Assembly (NCBI RefSeq): GCF_000429565.1
Contig: NZ_AUCC01000019.1
Span: forward strand, 1-46,380
Direction: 5' to 3'
From: Arsenophonus nasoniae DSM 15247
GTDB lineage: Bacteria > Pseudomonadota > Gammaproteobacteria > Enterobacterales > Enterobacteriaceae
DNA: 46,380 bases
Shown here: positions 10,524 through 21,945 of the stretch, piece by piece
How positions within the stretch are numbered: the stretch's first letter is position 1
How the letters are laid out: the number at the start of each line of letters is the position of its first letter
The notes under the pieces: generated by a model
What the model saw: only the letters and a program-made list of their open reading frames with translations
Database searches by the model: none
What the model was told of the DNA's origin: nothing
Position numbers and translations under genes: made by a program

Positions 10524-11883
10524 TCCCATTGGGCAAATGATACTTTACGGGCTGCAACATGTTTTAGTGATGTATGCAGGCGCAGTCGCCGTTCCATTAG
10601 TTATCGGTAATACTGTTGGCTTACCTGTTGAGCAAATTATTCTATTAATTAGTACTGATCTGTTTATCTGTGGAATAGCAACCATTGCCCAATCCTTTGG
10701 CTTTGGATCATGGATTGGTTGTCGCTTGCCATTAGTGCAAGGATGCACATTTGCCGCACTGGTTCCAATGATACTAATTGGTAAACAGTATGGTATTAGC
10801 GGTATTTCTGGCGCTGTAATCATCGCTGGATTATTCACGCTGATATGTGCCCCCTGGATATGCCATCTTGTACGCTTTTTTCCTAAAGTTGTTATGGGTT
10901 CGATTGTGACACTGATCGGACTTTCACTGATGCCTGTAGCAGGCAATTGGATTATTAGTGGCAATAATGGGGGCATCTTACCGCTTGTTATGGCGGCACT
11001 CACGCTCATTATTATTCTTCATATCTATCACTTTATGACCGGAATGATTAAAAATATTGCCGTACTTCTTGGTTTAATAGGCGGTACGGTTATCTGGAGT
11101 TTCTTTCTGCCACTTGATTTTCATTTCGTTAATTCAACGCCTTGGATTAATTTTCCCCAAATCATGTGGCTGGCAAAGCCAGAATTTCACATTATTCCTG
11201 TCACATTGTTATCTATGGTTATGGTGGTAGTGATGATAGAAACCATGTCATCAATGATGATGATTGGTGATATGGTTGACAAAAAGGCCGACGCTACCAC
11301 TTTACGTAATGGTCTCAATGCTTGCGGTATTGCAACTATGGTAGGAGGACTGTTTAATCTTTTTCCTTACGCTGCGTTTGCACAAAATGTTGGGTTGATT
11401 GGCCTTACTGGTGTACGTAGCCGCTTCGTGGTCTCTGTATCGGGTTTGCTCCTCATTTTAATGGGAATGTTTGCCAAAATGGCGGCACTGGTGGTGGCAA
11501 TTCCTAAACCGATATTAGGCGGCGCGGGCGTCATTATGTTTGGTATGGTTGCCGTATCGGGAATTCGCACACTCAGTAGTATTAGCTATCGCCATAATAA
11601 TAATGAAATGGTGGTAGCATTAACATTAGGTTTAGGCCTAATGCCTATCATGGTACCATATCTATTTGAAGGCTTTCCTAGCATGATGCAAATGTTCCTC
11701 CATAGCGGCATCACCATAGGTACAGTGATTGCTATTCTGGCCAATTTAACACTTAATAAAGCATCGTCCGCGCCCATACAAGAAACAGATCTTTCGTCCA
11801 CCGATATATCATCATTTGCACCGATAAGAGCAATAAGGCGATGGTTATTATTGAGAAAAGCCGAGAAGAATCAGGAAAATTAG
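10471..11883 (+). CDS. uacT: Urate/xanthine permease of the NAT/NCS2 family
   Basis: 470 residues, near the 482 of E. coli UacT (YgfU). About 12-14 membrane helices are expected. Family landmarks are present: the TM1 Gln-His pair in LYGLQHVLVMYAGAVAVPL, an acidic TM8 residue in VMIETMSSMMMIGDMVDKK, and the NAT signature AQNVGLIGLTGVRSR (Q-N-x-G-x4-T). The C-terminus RRWLLLRKAEKNQEN resembles that of UacT. It should import urate (or xanthine) with protons across the inner membrane. UacT rather than XanQ is chosen because the divergent neighbour is uacF; substrate remains an inference. It is open throughout although its enzyme partner is broken, so import may now be uncoupled from metabolism. 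ATG 10471 has a distant AGGAG. Confidence 0.8.
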   Translation: MKGSVISKHQSAPVNEVLPIGQMILYGLQHVLVMYAGAVAVPLVIGNTVGLPVEQIILLISTDLFICGIATIAQSFGFGSWIGCRLPLVQGCTFAALVPMILIGKQYGISGISGAVIIAGLFTLICAPWICHLVRFFPKVVMGSIVTLIGLSLMPVAGNWIISGNNGGILPLVMAALTLIIILHIYHFMTGMIKNIAVLLGLIGGTVIWSFFLPLDFHFVNSTPWINFPQIMWLAKPEFHIIPVTLLSMVMVVVMIETMSSMMMIGDMVDKKADATTLRNGLNACGIATMVGGLFNLFPYAAFAQNVGLIGLTGVRSRFVVSVSGLLLILMGMFAKMAALVVAIPKPILGGAGVIMFGMVAVSGIRTLSSISYRHNNNEMVVALTLGLGLMPIMVPYLFEGFPSMMQMFLHSGITIGTVIAILANLTLNKASSAPIQETDLSSTDISSFAPIRAIRRWLLLRKAEKNQEN

Positions 11884-11915
11884 GCAAAATAAAATGGACA
11901 ATTAACTAATATATC

Positions 11916-11946
11916 TACATGTTAACGAATTAATCGTTAACATGTA
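11916..11946. terminator. 13-bp inverted repeat downstream of uacT
   Basis: TACATGTTAACGA (11916-11928) and TCGTTAACATGTA (11934-11946) are perfectly complementary around an ATTAA loop. Its position just after the uacT stop fits an RNA 3' end or terminator hairpin. There is no U run after it and the stem is A/T rich, so it could instead be a protein site; each arm contains GTTAAC. Confidence 0.45.
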
Positions 11947-12143
11947 AGCAATATCCCTGATTTGAACCAGTATTGGATGCACCGTTTTTACTCGTCTTTG
12001 TTATAAATGACATACTTAAACAGAGTCTAGTTAGATGAACAACTCAATAGCATTATCTGTCAATATCATAGCGGCCAATATTAACCCTCTGTTTCCTTAT
12101 AACTTGAGTCTATTGATAAAAATAGACGCCTGTTTGTTCATTT

Positions 12144-12465
12144 TCATAGAGAAAGGTAGAGACTAGTATAGTGGTTAGCTTGCCCCCTCAAATCCTTCTT
12201 GTGCGTCATTACACCGAGATCTAGCTTCACAAGTCGATAACCAACGGTATTTGCCGTGGTATATTGCTTGCCATTGTTATGAATATAATAGTTGTATTTA
12301 CCATCCACACAAAAAACCATTTTGTAAAGTATACCAGTCCGGGTTATCGGTAGAATAGGTTGTGTGACTTGTATCTGCATTGGGCGTTTAGTCTATTTTT
12401 TCATTAAGCTGCATGCTGTTATATTGGCTGAAAATATAGTTGTCAGTAAGTAAGCTATTATTACA
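12144..12465 (-). pseudogene. Remnant of a small lipoprotein/secreted protein gene
   Basis: A frame from ATG 12380 encodes 78 residues (FCVDGKYNYYIHNNGKQYTTAN). In the same frame upstream, after one TAG, the sequence reads GVIIAYLLTTIFSANITACS followed by LMKK: a hydrophobic signal segment ending in a lipobox-like Ala-Cys. No ATG/GTG/TTG starts that part before an upstream stop. The simplest reading is a lipoprotein gene that has lost its start and gained an internal TAG. I do not recognise the family of the mature part. Nothing nearby suggests a function. Confidence 0.35.
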
Positions 12466-13364
12466 CCAAAGTATATTTTTTAATATTAATGGGTTTCGTT
12501 ATTTGTTTTAATTTATTAATTTAAAAAATTTATATTAATTGATTAACATTACCTTTCAACTAGTTGATAAGATTATGCTTAACTTAATAAATATGCTTTT
12601 TATTTAAACTACTTATCATAAGATACAATATCTGCTAATGGTCATTTTAACTGCTTTTAAATATTATTTTTCGCTTATTTAGTAGAAAATAAATAGGATT
12701 AATTTAATTTTAATGAAAATTTTTTATAATATTAATATAAAAGGTAAATAAATATCTAATCAAGCTAGTCTCTAATATTTATATAAATTTAAAAATTTTC
12801 TTTTATATCTTTGCTTATATTTTCAATTGAATGATTTTATTGTTAAATAAATTAATGTATTCTATCTTTTTTAGTGATACTCAATATAAAATCTAATGGA
12901 TTAACATAATGAATAACATAAAAACCAATCAGTTATTATACTATTTTGAAATTTTTTTGCAATAAAAACCATTTATCATTAACCATATTCAATTTAGTTT
13001 TATTATCACTCATTGATAAAAAAATGTGATGATGAAGAAACCAATTTTCTTCTCTAATTGCTTCCATATTGTTAAAAAAATATTAAAAATAAATTATTTT
13101 TCCATCTAGAGGAGAAAGAAAAAGAAGATTCCCAATTACACTTAATGATAAACTAGCTTTATTTGCTAAATCTGTTTTATGAATGGAATTTATGATAAAA
13201 CTTTTAGGTTGGATAATGAAGAAAATTATATCTCAATCTGGTTCTAATGATAATTATCAAAATTACTGCTTAAAATAGCATCATAGCTTTGTTTCTTTTT
13301 AAAGCAAAAGTCATACCGTTGGCAATTAAATTTTAGAAATTCAAATAAAAGAAGGATAAATAAC
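12466..13364. other. Long AT-rich non-coding stretch
   Basis: About 900 bp of very A/T-rich sequence. Reading both strands gives only short peptides, for example a 31-codon plus frame ending near 13278 without good context. Probably eroded former coding DNA; the last part should contain the yqhA promoter. No repeat or hairpin stands out. Confidence 0.45.
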
Positions 13365-13862
13365 ATGGAAAAGTCGATTGAAAAAATCATTTATGCATCA
13401 AGATGGCTACTATTTCCTGTTTATATAGGACTATCATTTGGATTTATTTTACTCACTTTAAAATTTTTTCAGCAGATAATTCATATCATCCCTGAACTTT
13501 TTACTATCACTGAATCAGGATTAATATTAACCGTTTTATCACTTGTTGATATTGCACTGGTTGGTGGCCTTTTAGTTATGGTGATGTTTTCAGGTTATGA
13601 AAACTTTATTTTAAAAATGACCGTTGATGATAAACATCAAAAATTGAGCTGGATGGGAAAAATGGACGTTAATTCCATTAAAAATAAAGTTGCCTCATCA
13701 ATTGTTGCGATTTCTTCAGTTCATCTTTTACGACTGTTTATGGAAGCTGAAAAAGTACCAGATAATAAAATAATGTGGAGTGTCATTATCCACCTAGCTT
13801 TTGTTTTATCTGCCTTTGGTATGGCTTATATTGATAGAATGAGTAAAAGCACCAAAAGCTAA
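13365..13862 (+). CDS. yqhA: YqhA family (UPF0114) inner-membrane protein
   Basis: 165 residues, the length of E. coli YqhA. Features in order: a basic start ([22 protein letters not shown]), a first membrane segment (about 15-35), a second around [23 protein letters not shown] (about 60-85), a soluble loop [30 protein letters not shown], and a final helix [18 protein letters not shown]. The GYENF and [16 protein letters not shown] segments are family hallmarks. Function in the cell is unknown for the family. AAGGA lies eight bases upstream of ATG 13365. The gene stands alone between AT-rich spacers, showing that intact genes persist within the eroded zone. Confidence 0.85.
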   Translation: MEKSIEKIIYASRWLLFPVYIGLSFGFILLTLKFFQQIIHIIPELFTITESGLILTVLSLVDIALVGGLLVMVMFSGYENFILKMTVDDKHQKLSWMGKMDVNSIKNKVASSIVAISSVHLLRLFMEAEKVPDNKIMWSVIIHLAFVLSAFGMAYIDRMSKSTKS

Positions 13863-14311
13863 TCGGCTACTTAAAATCATTTTATTCCGTACTGAATAAC
13901 GATATGAAATAATTATTTTCTTTACGCCACAGCTAAATAAATATGCAGTGGCAATTTACTAAATGCAATAACATTCTTAGAGCAAATTAAAGGCTATTTG
14001 AGTAGTAATAATTAAATTAATTTAAAAACTTTATTTATTTTTATAAAACACGATTAATGAAAAAATAAAAAACTTTAAAAACACTCACTTAATATTCAAT
14101 AATATTTTATGGATATTATAATAAAAATCATAAAGTTATGATTTTAAAATTTTATGATAAGATAATAATATTTTAGATAACTTAATAACAATTGAAAGAA
14201 TAAAGTTATTAATTTTAATAATAACAACCACAGCTCAAGAAAAAATACTTACTCCAAATACAGTAATAATCCTCGACTTTTAGGACGAGGCGAAATGCCA
14301 ACAGTAGACGA
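13863..14311. other. AT-rich non-coding stretch
   Basis: About 450 bp between convergent yqhA and the kinase-like gene, mostly A/T. Near its right end CCTCG (14271-14275) pairs with CGAGG (14286-14290), just after the kinase-like stop on the minus strand; it could be a weak terminator for that gene. No coding signal seen. Confidence 0.4.
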
Positions 14312-15190
14312 CTATACCAAATTTTTGAATATCATCTGCTGAAATAAATTAGTCTGCTTATCGGGAGTAATTATTTTCTGTTCGATAAGTTTTACACAAT
14401 TTTCTGCATTATATTTCAATTCTTGTAAAAGTTCTTCTGGCTCTAATATGTTGGAAAAATTTCTAGGATCATCACCAAAATCAATAGGATTGAATTTTTT
14501 TTCATAACAATTCCATAGAATATTATCTGGTTGTAAATCTGAATGAAAAATATTTTTTTCTGCGATAGTCGCCAACATAGATTCAAATTTTTCAATTGCA
14601 TCTGTCGGGAACGAATCTACCTTACTTAAAGGTATACCGGCAATTTTCTTCATTCTGACAAATAAATTTTCTTCATCATAATAAATTTTTGCACTGTCTG
14701 CGCCATAGTAATGACAAAAAAAGGCAGTAGATTTTTCAATCGCGCCAAGCTCACTGACATCTAAGTAGTTGTAGGTTTCATGGTATTTTTTTAAAACATA
14801 ATTTTCATCCTTATCTTGAAAAACTTCACCATCAACGCCTGAATGGATCCGGTGGTTAGCAAAATAAGATAAGGTATGGACATTTTCCGCTTTATCTATA
14901 ACTTTCGTTTCAATAGCGGCTACTTTGTATTGCTCTGCCCAATCGGGAATTTGTTCACATTGTACATAATGAATAGCAAATTCTAATGAATTATGGCAAC
15001 TATTTGCCGGAAAATCATATTTAGACAATAATTCTTGCGCCCACTTTCTGTTCTCTGGACTATCAATCCCACCCAAACTTTCAATAAGATAGTCTTCTGG
15101 TGTCATCCTTCGAGTAGCCGATGAAGAAGGTAAATTTGTATTACAATAAGCGCTATTTGTAGCAGTATAATATGACAGAGAAGGGAGCAT
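14312..15190 (-). CDS. Protein-kinase-fold protein, possible type III effector (OspG/NleH-like)
   Basis: 292 residues. The first 100 or so are Ser/Thr/Asn-rich at the start and not kinase-like, as in secreted effectors. A minimal kinase follows: a glycine loop HSGVDGEVF (about 116-124), the ATP-anchoring Lys in YVLKKYHE (134/135), a helix C Glu in SELGAIEKS (147 or 152), a catalytic loop FHSDLQPDNILW (Asp218, Asn223) and DFG (237-239). Only about 50 residues follow DFG, so the activation segment and much of the C-lobe are missing, as in OspG/NleH-type kinases. AGGA lies about ten bases before ATG 15190. No secretion genes or chaperone are nearby. A different small-molecule or LPS kinase is possible, but all key residues are kept, so activity is likely. 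The effector role is inference. Confidence 0.6.
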   Translation of the reverse strand: MLPSLSYYTATNSAYCNTNLPSSSATRRMTPEDYLIESLGGIDSPENRKWAQELLSKYDFPANSCHNSLEFAIHYVQCEQIPDWAEQYKVAAIETKVIDKAENVHTLSYFANHRIHSGVDGEVFQDKDENYVLKKYHETYNYLDVSELGAIEKSTAFFCHYYGADSAKIYYDEENLFVRMKKIAGIPLSKVDSFPTDAIEKFESMLATIAEKNIFHSDLQPDNILWNCYEKKFNPIDFGDDPRNFSNILEPEELLQELKYNAENCVKLIEQKIITPDKQTNLFQQMIFKNLV

Positions 15191-15437
15191 AGTCTATTAA
15201 TCCTATTTGTTAAAATTATGGTTAGATTGATTAATGATTGATAGAACTGATAACTATGTTACTGTAATCTTTTTTATGTGAAACGAAAAATAGAAAAATG
15301 TAAACAAAGATAACATTATTTATCAAAATTCAAACACTATTCCCATTTAATAAATTTATTAATCACTGACTACAAAACTCCAGAAGAGAGTTAGTTAATT
15401 GATTATATTATGGGCACAATTATGTGCCACTCAATGA

Positions 15438-15758
15438 TTATTTCTGCTCCCAGCGTTGCACCACATGGTCATCCAGAGTGATCCGTAAACCATATCGATT
15501 TTTACCGGTCTGATTATATTTCCATGTTTCTCTATATCTTGTTTTCATTATTTTAGTAGAAATATCTGCCGGTTTACCTAAAGAATCTCTTAATTGCTCA
15601 GCGGTTTGGCCAACCCAAAAATAACGATTCATTATTTTTTCCACAATTTCCGCATTACCATACTTATTTAGTAAATACTGCTTTCTCTTTTTTGTTACAT
15701 AAACATTCCATATAAAAATAATAGCGACAATAAAAACAATTAATACCATCAACGCCAT
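15438..15758 (-). CDS. Small membrane-anchored protein of unknown function
   Basis: 106 residues. One N-terminal membrane helix (about 2-20, ALMVLIVFIVAIIFIWNVYV) is followed by a basic stretch KKRKQYLL and a soluble domain: YFWVGQTAEQLRDSLGKPADIS, then TRYRETWKYNQTGKNRYGLRITLDDHVVQRWEQK. The pattern 'G-x-T-x-E-x-L-x-x-S-L-G-x-P' plus a closing beta hairpin recalls SmpA/BamE- or DUF2845-type modules, but I do not recognise it firmly. AAGGAG lies nine bases before ATG 15758. The gene is intact, stands alone and is of typical length for such proteins. Confidence 0.65.
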   Translation of the reverse strand: MALMVLIVFIVAIIFIWNVYVTKKRKQYLLNKYGNAEIVEKIMNRYFWVGQTAEQLRDSLGKPADISTKIMKTRYRETWKYNQTGKNRYGLRITLDDHVVQRWEQK

Positions 15759-16017
15759 TACTAAATACTCCTTTAACTACCAGTAATGTTACAAATCAAA
15801 CAAAAGATTTAATTCCAGTATTATGCCATGCTGCTTATCATCTAAAATATGATGATAAGCAAATTTCAATATGAAAATAAGCATGACCCATAGCAATAGA
15901 AAAAAGCACAATAATGGAGTTATATAAATTTTCTTATATCTAAATAGGTATAAAAATTCTATATAATAATTAGTTATACTGAACGATGAATTTCAGTAAA
16001 TCTAAACAAAACCGCAA

Positions 16018-17388
16018 CTACTTACCAATACAGAAACTGGAAAAAATACTGCCTAATAAATCATCAGAGCTAAATTCGCCAGTAATTTCACTTAATGCTT
16101 GTTGAGTCAAACGGAGTTCTTCTGCTAATAACTCGCCTGAGTGAGCAACCACTAACTGTTGATATCCTTGCTGTAGATGCTCCGCTGCGATATTAAGCGC
16201 TTGAATATGACGACGTCTAGCTAAGAATCCTCCTTCAATATGATGATTAAACCCAATGCTTTCTTTCAAATGTTGACGTAATAAATCAATACCTTCTTTT
16301 CGATAAGCTGAAAGACGAATAAGTGAGTAATTACCAACCTTTGTTATCGCTATTGGTTCATCAGTTATATCTACTTTATTTCTAATGACCGTAATCGGTA
16401 ACGACTTAGGCAATCGCGCCATAAATTCAGGCCAAATCTGCTTCGGTTCAGTTGCCTGTGTCGTTGTGCTATCCACCATAAATAAGATATGATCAGCTTG
16501 CTCTATTTCTTGCCAGGCTCGTTCAACACCTATCTTCTCAACTTCATCTGTCGCTTCACGCAAACCCGCCGTATCAATAATATGCAGTGGCATACCATCA
16601 ATATGAATATGTTCACGTAATACATCGCGAGTTGTACCGGCAATATCCGTTACTATTGCCGCTTCACGGCCAGATAGCGCATTTAATAAGCTAGATTTAC
16701 CTGCATTCGGCCGTCCAGCAATAACAACTTTCATCCCTTCCCGTAATAAGCTGCCCTGGTAAGCTTGTGAGCGCACACTATCTAAATGGGCTATTACTTC
16801 ATTCAATTTTGTTTCTATCTTGCCATCAGATAAAAAATCAATCTCTTCATCGGGAAAATCAATTGCCGCTTCAACGTAAATACGCAAGTTAGTAAGCGCT
16901 TCCACCATTTCATAGATCTGTTGGGAAAAAACACCTTGTAAAGAATTTACTGCTGAACGAGCAGCCTGTTCAGTACTCGCATCAATTAAATCAGCAATCG
17001 CTTCCGCCTGAGCTAAATCCATTTTGTCATTAAGAAAAGCGCGTTCAGAAAATTCGCCTGGATTGGCAATACGGATTTCATCAATCACTAAAATCCGCTT
17101 AAGTAATAAATCAATAATTACCGGCCCACCATGTCCTTGCAATTCAAGGACATCTTCACCAGTAAATGAGTTGGGTGCGGGAAAATAGAGTGCAATCCCC
17201 TGATCTAACACTTTGCCATTGCTATCATAGAAAGGAAGATAATCCGCATAGCGTGGTTGAGGTAATTTACCTAAAACAATGCGGGCAATCTCAATAACTT
17301 TTGGCCCTGATATTCGCAAAATACCAACACCACCACGTCCAGGGGGCGTTGCCTGCGCAATAATTGTATCATTGGTATATGTACTCAT
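16018..17388 (-). CDS. mnmE: tRNA modification GTPase MnmE
   Basis: 456 residues from ATG 17388 (E. coli 454); the frame extends upstream to 17430, but [19 protein letters not shown] is the conserved start and GAGAG precedes it. Domains: N-terminal folate-binding/dimer part (to about 120), helical domain, and an inserted G domain with [26 protein letters not shown] and NKVD. The C-terminus is CIGK with the catalytic Cys. With MnmG (41208-43097) it makes cmnm5U34 on tRNAs reading split codon boxes. It follows yidC on the same strand, as in other enterics. All motifs are intact. Confidence 0.97.
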   Translation of the reverse strand: MSTYTNDTIIAQATPPGRGGVGILRISGPKVIEIARIVLGKLPQPRYADYLPFYDSNGKVLDQGIALYFPAPNSFTGEDVLELQGHGGPVIIDLLLKRILVIDEIRIANPGEFSERAFLNDKMDLAQAEAIADLIDASTEQAARSAVNSLQGVFSQQIYEMVEALTNLRIYVEAAIDFPDEEIDFLSDGKIETKLNEVIAHLDSVRSQAYQGSLLREGMKVVIAGRPNAGKSSLLNALSGREAAIVTDIAGTTRDVLREHIHIDGMPLHIIDTAGLREATDEVEKIGVERAWQEIEQADHILFMVDSTTTQATEPKQIWPEFMARLPKSLPITVIRNKVDITDEPIAITKVGNYSLIRLSAYRKEGIDLLRQHLKESIGFNHHIEGGFLARRRHIQALNIAAEHLQQGYQQLVVAHSGELLAEELRLTQQALSEITGEFSSDDLLGSIFSSFCIGK

Positions 17389-17416
17389 CTTACTCTCAAT
17401 TATTACAATAAATATG

Positions 17417-17444
17417 ATTAAGGCGGTCATTAGACCGCCTTAAT
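17417..17444 (-). terminator. 12-bp hairpin between yidC and mnmE
   Basis: ATTAAGGCGGTC (17417-17428) and GACCGCCTTAAT (17433-17444) form a perfect stem with a 4-nt loop, between the yidC stop and the mnmE start. The minus-strand 3' side reads CATATTTATT, a weak U tract, so partial termination or an mRNA-stabilising hairpin is likely. Confidence 0.5.
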
Positions 17445-17488
17445 ACATTTTCTATTTTGTTATGGACGAAAATAACAAAATGCCAAAC

Positions 17489-19126
17489 TTATTTTTTATC
17501 GCGACTATGTAGGCCACGCTTTTCTAATCCACGATAAATAATTTGTTGCTGGATAATCGTTACCAGGTTACTAACGATATAGTATAAAACCAAACCAGAA
17601 GGAAACCACAAGAAAAATACCGTAAAAATAACCGGCATATAGGTCATAATCTTCTGTTGCATAGGATCAGTTACTGTCGTTGGCGACATTTTCTGAATAA
17701 TATACATGGTTAAGCCCATTAACAACGGTAAAATATAGTATGGATCCTGGGCTGACAGATCTTGGATCCAACCAATGAAGGGAGCATGGCGTAGCTCGAC
17801 AGAACCCATCAACATATAATATAAAGCAAGGAAAATAGGCATCTGAATCAATAAAGGCAGACAACCACCCAACGGGTTGACTTTTTCTGCTTTATAGAGC
17901 GCCATCATTTCTTGGCTCATTCGTTGCTTATCATCACCAATCCGTTCTTTCATTGCTGCAAGTTTAGGCTGCAATAGACGCATTTTTGCCATTGATGTAT
18001 ATTGTGCTTTGGTTAATGGGTACATAATCCCGCGCACAATAAAAGTAATAACGATGATGGAAAAGCCCCAATTACCGATAAATCCATGAATAAATTTCAA
18101 TAATTTAAATAACGGTTGAGAAATAAACCATAGCCAACCATAATCTACGGTTAAATCTAAATGTGGTGCAACGGCTGCCATTTCCGCTTGTAATTCTGGA
18201 CCTACCCACAAAGTTGAAGTGTAATTTTCTTTACTATTAGCCGCTACTGTTATCGGCGAACTCTTATAGCCAATAATAGCAATGGCTTTATCTAAATCGA
18301 TTGTATAAAAGGTGTTTTGGTTCTGATAGCCAGGGATCCATGCTGTCGCAAAATATTGCTGCAACATTGCGATCCAGCCACCTTTGCTATTAACGTTTAA
18401 GTTATTATCAGTAATATCGCTGAAGCTATATTTTTTATAGTTCGTTTCATCGGAAGAATACGCTGCGCCGCGATAGGTATGTAAAGCAAAATTATTACTT
18501 CCTGTATCACGCTCTTTTGGTAGTTCCACAGTCTGTTTCAATTGACCAAAAAAAGCCAACGACAATGGTTTAGCACTTTTATTGTCAATATTATATTCAA
18601 CAGAAATATTATATTTTCCACGTTTTAATACATAGACTTTCTGATAAACCACACCATCTTTACCTGTGAAGGTAAGAGGAACACGCAGTTCATCTTGGCC
18701 ATCTTGTAACGCATAACTGGTTGCAGTTGAGAGGTATAAAGGACGCAATCCGTTATTGTAGCCTGGGTTATCGGGACCATCCTGACCAATCAAGCCGCTC
18801 TGTGCTTGATAAATAAAATCTTTACTGGTTTCCAATAAACGAAACGGATCAGATGAGTGTAATTCCTTAGGGTAAAGCAATAGATCAGCCCCATCAATAT
18901 CACCTCCGCGGGTATTGATGCGTAATTCAAGCACATCAGTTTTTACGGTGATAAATTTAGCTTGCTCATGACCCAGATTAGCTTGGTCATCATGACTTGG
19001 CATATCCATTTGTTTTACGATTTGGTCAGTTTTTATAGGTTGTGTTTTATCACTTTCCCATGTCTGCCAAATCAAAAACGAAACAAATAGCCAAGCGATG
19101 AATAAAAGATTGCGTTGCGAATCCAT
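17489..19126 (-). CDS. yidC: Membrane protein insertase YidC
   Basis: 545 residues (E. coli 548). The N-terminal helix [18 protein letters not shown] is followed by the large periplasmic beta domain (about 60-340) and the conserved five-helix core with [22 protein letters not shown] (catalytic-groove Arg), [20 protein letters not shown] and a basic tail. It inserts proteins into the inner membrane alone or with SecYEG, including subunit c of the ATP synthase encoded in this window. It starts 2 bp after the yidD stop. No lesion. Confidence 0.97.
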   Translation of the reverse strand: MDSQRNLLFIAWLFVSFLIWQTWESDKTQPIKTDQIVKQMDMPSHDDQANLGHEQAKFITVKTDVLELRINTRGGDIDGADLLLYPKELHSSDPFRLLETSKDFIYQAQSGLIGQDGPDNPGYNNGLRPLYLSTATSYALQDGQDELRVPLTFTGKDGVVYQKVYVLKRGKYNISVEYNIDNKSAKPLSLAFFGQLKQTVELPKERDTGSNNFALHTYRGAAYSSDETNYKKYSFSDITDNNLNVNSKGGWIAMLQQYFATAWIPGYQNQNTFYTIDLDKAIAIIGYKSSPITVAANSKENYTSTLWVGPELQAEMAAVAPHLDLTVDYGWLWFISQPLFKLLKFIHGFIGNWGFSIIVITFIVRGIMYPLTKAQYTSMAKMRLLQPKLAAMKERIGDDKQRMSQEMMALYKAEKVNPLGGCLPLLIQMPIFLALYYMLMGSVELRHAPFIGWIQDLSAQDPYYILPLLMGLTMYIIQKMSPTTVTDPMQQKIMTYMPVIFTVFFLWFPSGLVLYYIVSNLVTIIQQQIIYRGLEKRGLHSRDKK

Positions 19127-19128
19127 CG

Positions 19129-19389
19129 TTAATGTTCTCTATTATGGTCATTCTGTCTAGGTGGAACGGGATCGTCACCACCTCTATGTAAAGGATGGCA
19201 TTTTAATACGCGTTTCATCATTAACCAACCACCTTTTATCAATCCAAATCGATATAATACTTCGATCCCATATTGTGAGCAGGTAGGGTTGAAACGGCAG
19301 CGAGGCCCTAATAAAGGACTTATTATCAATTGATAACCTCTTATTATCGAGATTAAGAGCCGCGAGCCAAACGACAGTGACGACGCCAT
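19129..19389 (-). CDS. yidD: Membrane protein insertion efficiency factor YidD
   Basis: 86 residues (E. coli 85). The family core is present: [30 protein letters not shown], with the CRFNPTCS cysteine motif, and the later [12 protein letters not shown]. An N-terminal amphipathic helix tethers the protein to the inner membrane, where it assists YidC. It overlaps the 3' end of rnpA by 37 bp and ends 2 bp before yidC, so the three are translationally linked as in relatives. Confidence 0.95.
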   Translation of the reverse strand: MASSLSFGSRLLISIIRGYQLIISPLLGPRCRFNPTCSQYGIEVLYRFGLIKGGWLMMKRVLKCHPLHRGGDDPVPPRQNDHNREH

Positions 19390-19712
19390 AATTTGCCTAA
19401 TGTTTCGGTGATTTCTTGATTATTCAAATCAGCAACCCCCTTTCTTACTAATATCACAAAATCCATCGAAGGCAACTCATGCTGATGTAAACGAAAATAT
19501 TCTCTCGTTAGTCGCTTAATGCGATTGCGTTCATGAGCGCGTTTAACATTTTTTTTTGCGATAGTAAGACCAATACGCGGGTACCCCAGCTCATTGAGGC
19601 GTCCAAGAATGGTTATTTCTGGAGAACTCGCCCGTTGTGGCTGTTGAAAGACATAATCAAAGTGCCTGGGAGTTAATAATCTTAACTCCCTAGGAAAAGC
19701 AAGCATAACCAC
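19353..19712 (-). CDS. rnpA: Ribonuclease P protein component
   Basis: 119 residues, as in E. coli. It begins with GTG (19712) giving [13 protein letters not shown]; the E. coli gene also uses GTG here. The RNA-binding signature [16 protein letters not shown] (about 59-74) is complete and the C-terminus [13 protein letters not shown] is conserved. The protein binds the RNase P RNA for tRNA 5' maturation. It lies 13 bp after rpmH, with which it shares transcription. Confidence 0.97.
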   Translation of the reverse strand: MVMLAFPRELRLLTPRHFDYVFQQPQRASSPEITILGRLNELGYPRIGLTIAKKNVKRAHERNRIKRLTREYFRLHQHELPSMDFVILVRKGVADLNNQEITETLGKLWRRHCRLARGS

Positions 19713-19725
19713 TTCGATAGGGTTA

Positions 19726-20555
<830 letters not shown>

Positions 20556-21941
20556 GTGTCATTTTCACTTTGGCAGCAATGTCTTGCCCGATTGCAGGAT
20601 GAGTTACCTGCCACAGAATTCAGTATGTGGATACGCCCTCTCCAGGCAGAATTGAGTGATAACACATTAGCACTCTATGCTCCTAACCGTTTCGTACTAG
20701 ATTGGGTAAGAGATAAATACATCAATAATATTAATGAATTATTGAGTGATTTTTGTGGTTCTGATGTGCCTGCACTGAAATTCGAAGTGGGTAATAAACC
20801 GCAAATAACACCAAGCGGTGCTTCAACGCATACCGCTGCAAATAAAACCATTTCGACACCAATAAATTCAATAATACGGCCTAGTTGGGACAATACACAG
20901 GTTCAACCTGAAATCGCCTATCGTTCAAATGTGAACCCTAAGCACACATTCAATAACTTTGTCGAAGGTAAATCAAACCAACTTGCTCGTGCCGCTGCCA
21001 GCCAAGTAGCAGATAATCCTGGCGGAGCTTATAATCCACTTTTTCTTTATGGGGGCACAGGATTAGGTAAAACTCACCTGCTTCATGCAGTAGGTAATAA
21101 CATCATGGCGCGCAAAGCGAATGCCAAAGTGGTTTATATGCATTCTGAGCGTTTTGTCCAAGATATGGTAAAGGCGTTACAAAATAATGCGATTGAAGAT
21201 TTTAAACGTTATTATCGCTCGGTAGATGCATTATTAATTGATGACATTCAGTTTTTTGCTAATAAAGAGCGTTCTCAAGAAGAATTTTTCCATACCTTTA
21301 ATGCTTTACTCGAAGGTAATCAGCAAATCATTCTGACTTCAGATCGCTACCCTAAAGAAATTAATGGGGTTGAAGATCGACTAAAATCTCGTTTTGGCTG
21401 GGGATTAACGGTTGCGATTGAACCACCAGAATTGGAAACACGGGTTGCTATTTTGATGAAAAAAGCCGACGAAAATCAGATCCAATTGCCTGATGAAGTC
21501 GCTTTTTTTATTGCTAAACGCTTGCGTTCAAACGTTCGAGAGCTGGAAGGGGCACTGAATCGAGTTATCGCCAATGCTAATTTTACCGGTCGTGCAATTA
21601 CCATTGATTTTGTTCGCGAAGCATTACGCGACCTACTCGCATTACAAGAAAAACTTGTCACTATTGATAATATTCAAAAAACCGTTGCAGAATATTACAA
21701 AATTAAAGTTGCTGACTTGTTATCCAAGCGCCGTTCCCGTTCTGTGGCGCGTCCGAGGCAAATGGCAATGGCATTAGCAAAAGAGCTGACAAACCATAGT
21801 TTGCCCGAAATTGGGGATGCCTTTGGTGGACGCGATCATACAACCGTACTCCATGCTTGTAGAAAAATTGAGCAACTACGGGAGGAAAGTCACGACATTA
21901 AAGAGGATTTTTCTAACTTAATCAGAACATTATCATCCTAA
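20556..21941 (+). CDS. dnaA: Chromosomal replication initiator DnaA
   Basis: 461 residues from GTG 20556 (GGGGAG about eight bases upstream). Domain I begins [20 protein letters not shown]; a low-complexity linker (about 88-125) follows. The AAA+ part has Walker [14 protein letters not shown] (about 168-180) and Walker B LLIDDIQF. The domain IV signature [15 protein letters not shown] (about 433-447) contacts the DnaA box. It binds the oriC at 43170-43446. First gene of dnaA-dnaN-recF-gyrB. Its presence separates this genome from extremely reduced symbionts that have lost dnaA. Confidence 0.98.
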   Translation: MSFSLWQQCLARLQDELPATEFSMWIRPLQAELSDNTLALYAPNRFVLDWVRDKYINNINELLSDFCGSDVPALKFEVGNKPQITPSGASTHTAANKTISTPINSIIRPSWDNTQVQPEIAYRSNVNPKHTFNNFVEGKSNQLARAAASQVADNPGGAYNPLFLYGGTGLGKTHLLHAVGNNIMARKANAKVVYMHSERFVQDMVKALQNNAIEDFKRYYRSVDALLIDDIQFFANKERSQEEFFHTFNALLEGNQQIILTSDRYPKEINGVEDRLKSRFGWGLTVAIEPPELETRVAILMKKADENQIQLPDEVAFFIAKRLRSNVRELEGALNRVIANANFTGRAITIDFVREALRDLLALQEKLVTIDNIQKTVAEYYKIKVADLLSKRRSRSVARPRQMAMALAKELTNHSLPEIGDAFGGRDHTTVLHACRKIEQLREESHDIKEDFSNLIRTLSS

Positions 21942-21945
21942 TGCT

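Noticed and set aside
10545-11009. 154-codon minus-strand frame inside uacT
   Set aside because: It lies wholly antisense to a well-conserved permease, and its composition (Pro/Ile/Thr runs) is that of a reverse-frame shadow.
12466-13364. Possible small ORFs and effector remnants in the AT-rich gap
   Set aside because: Only short peptides without recognisable motif or good start context; not enough to support a feature.
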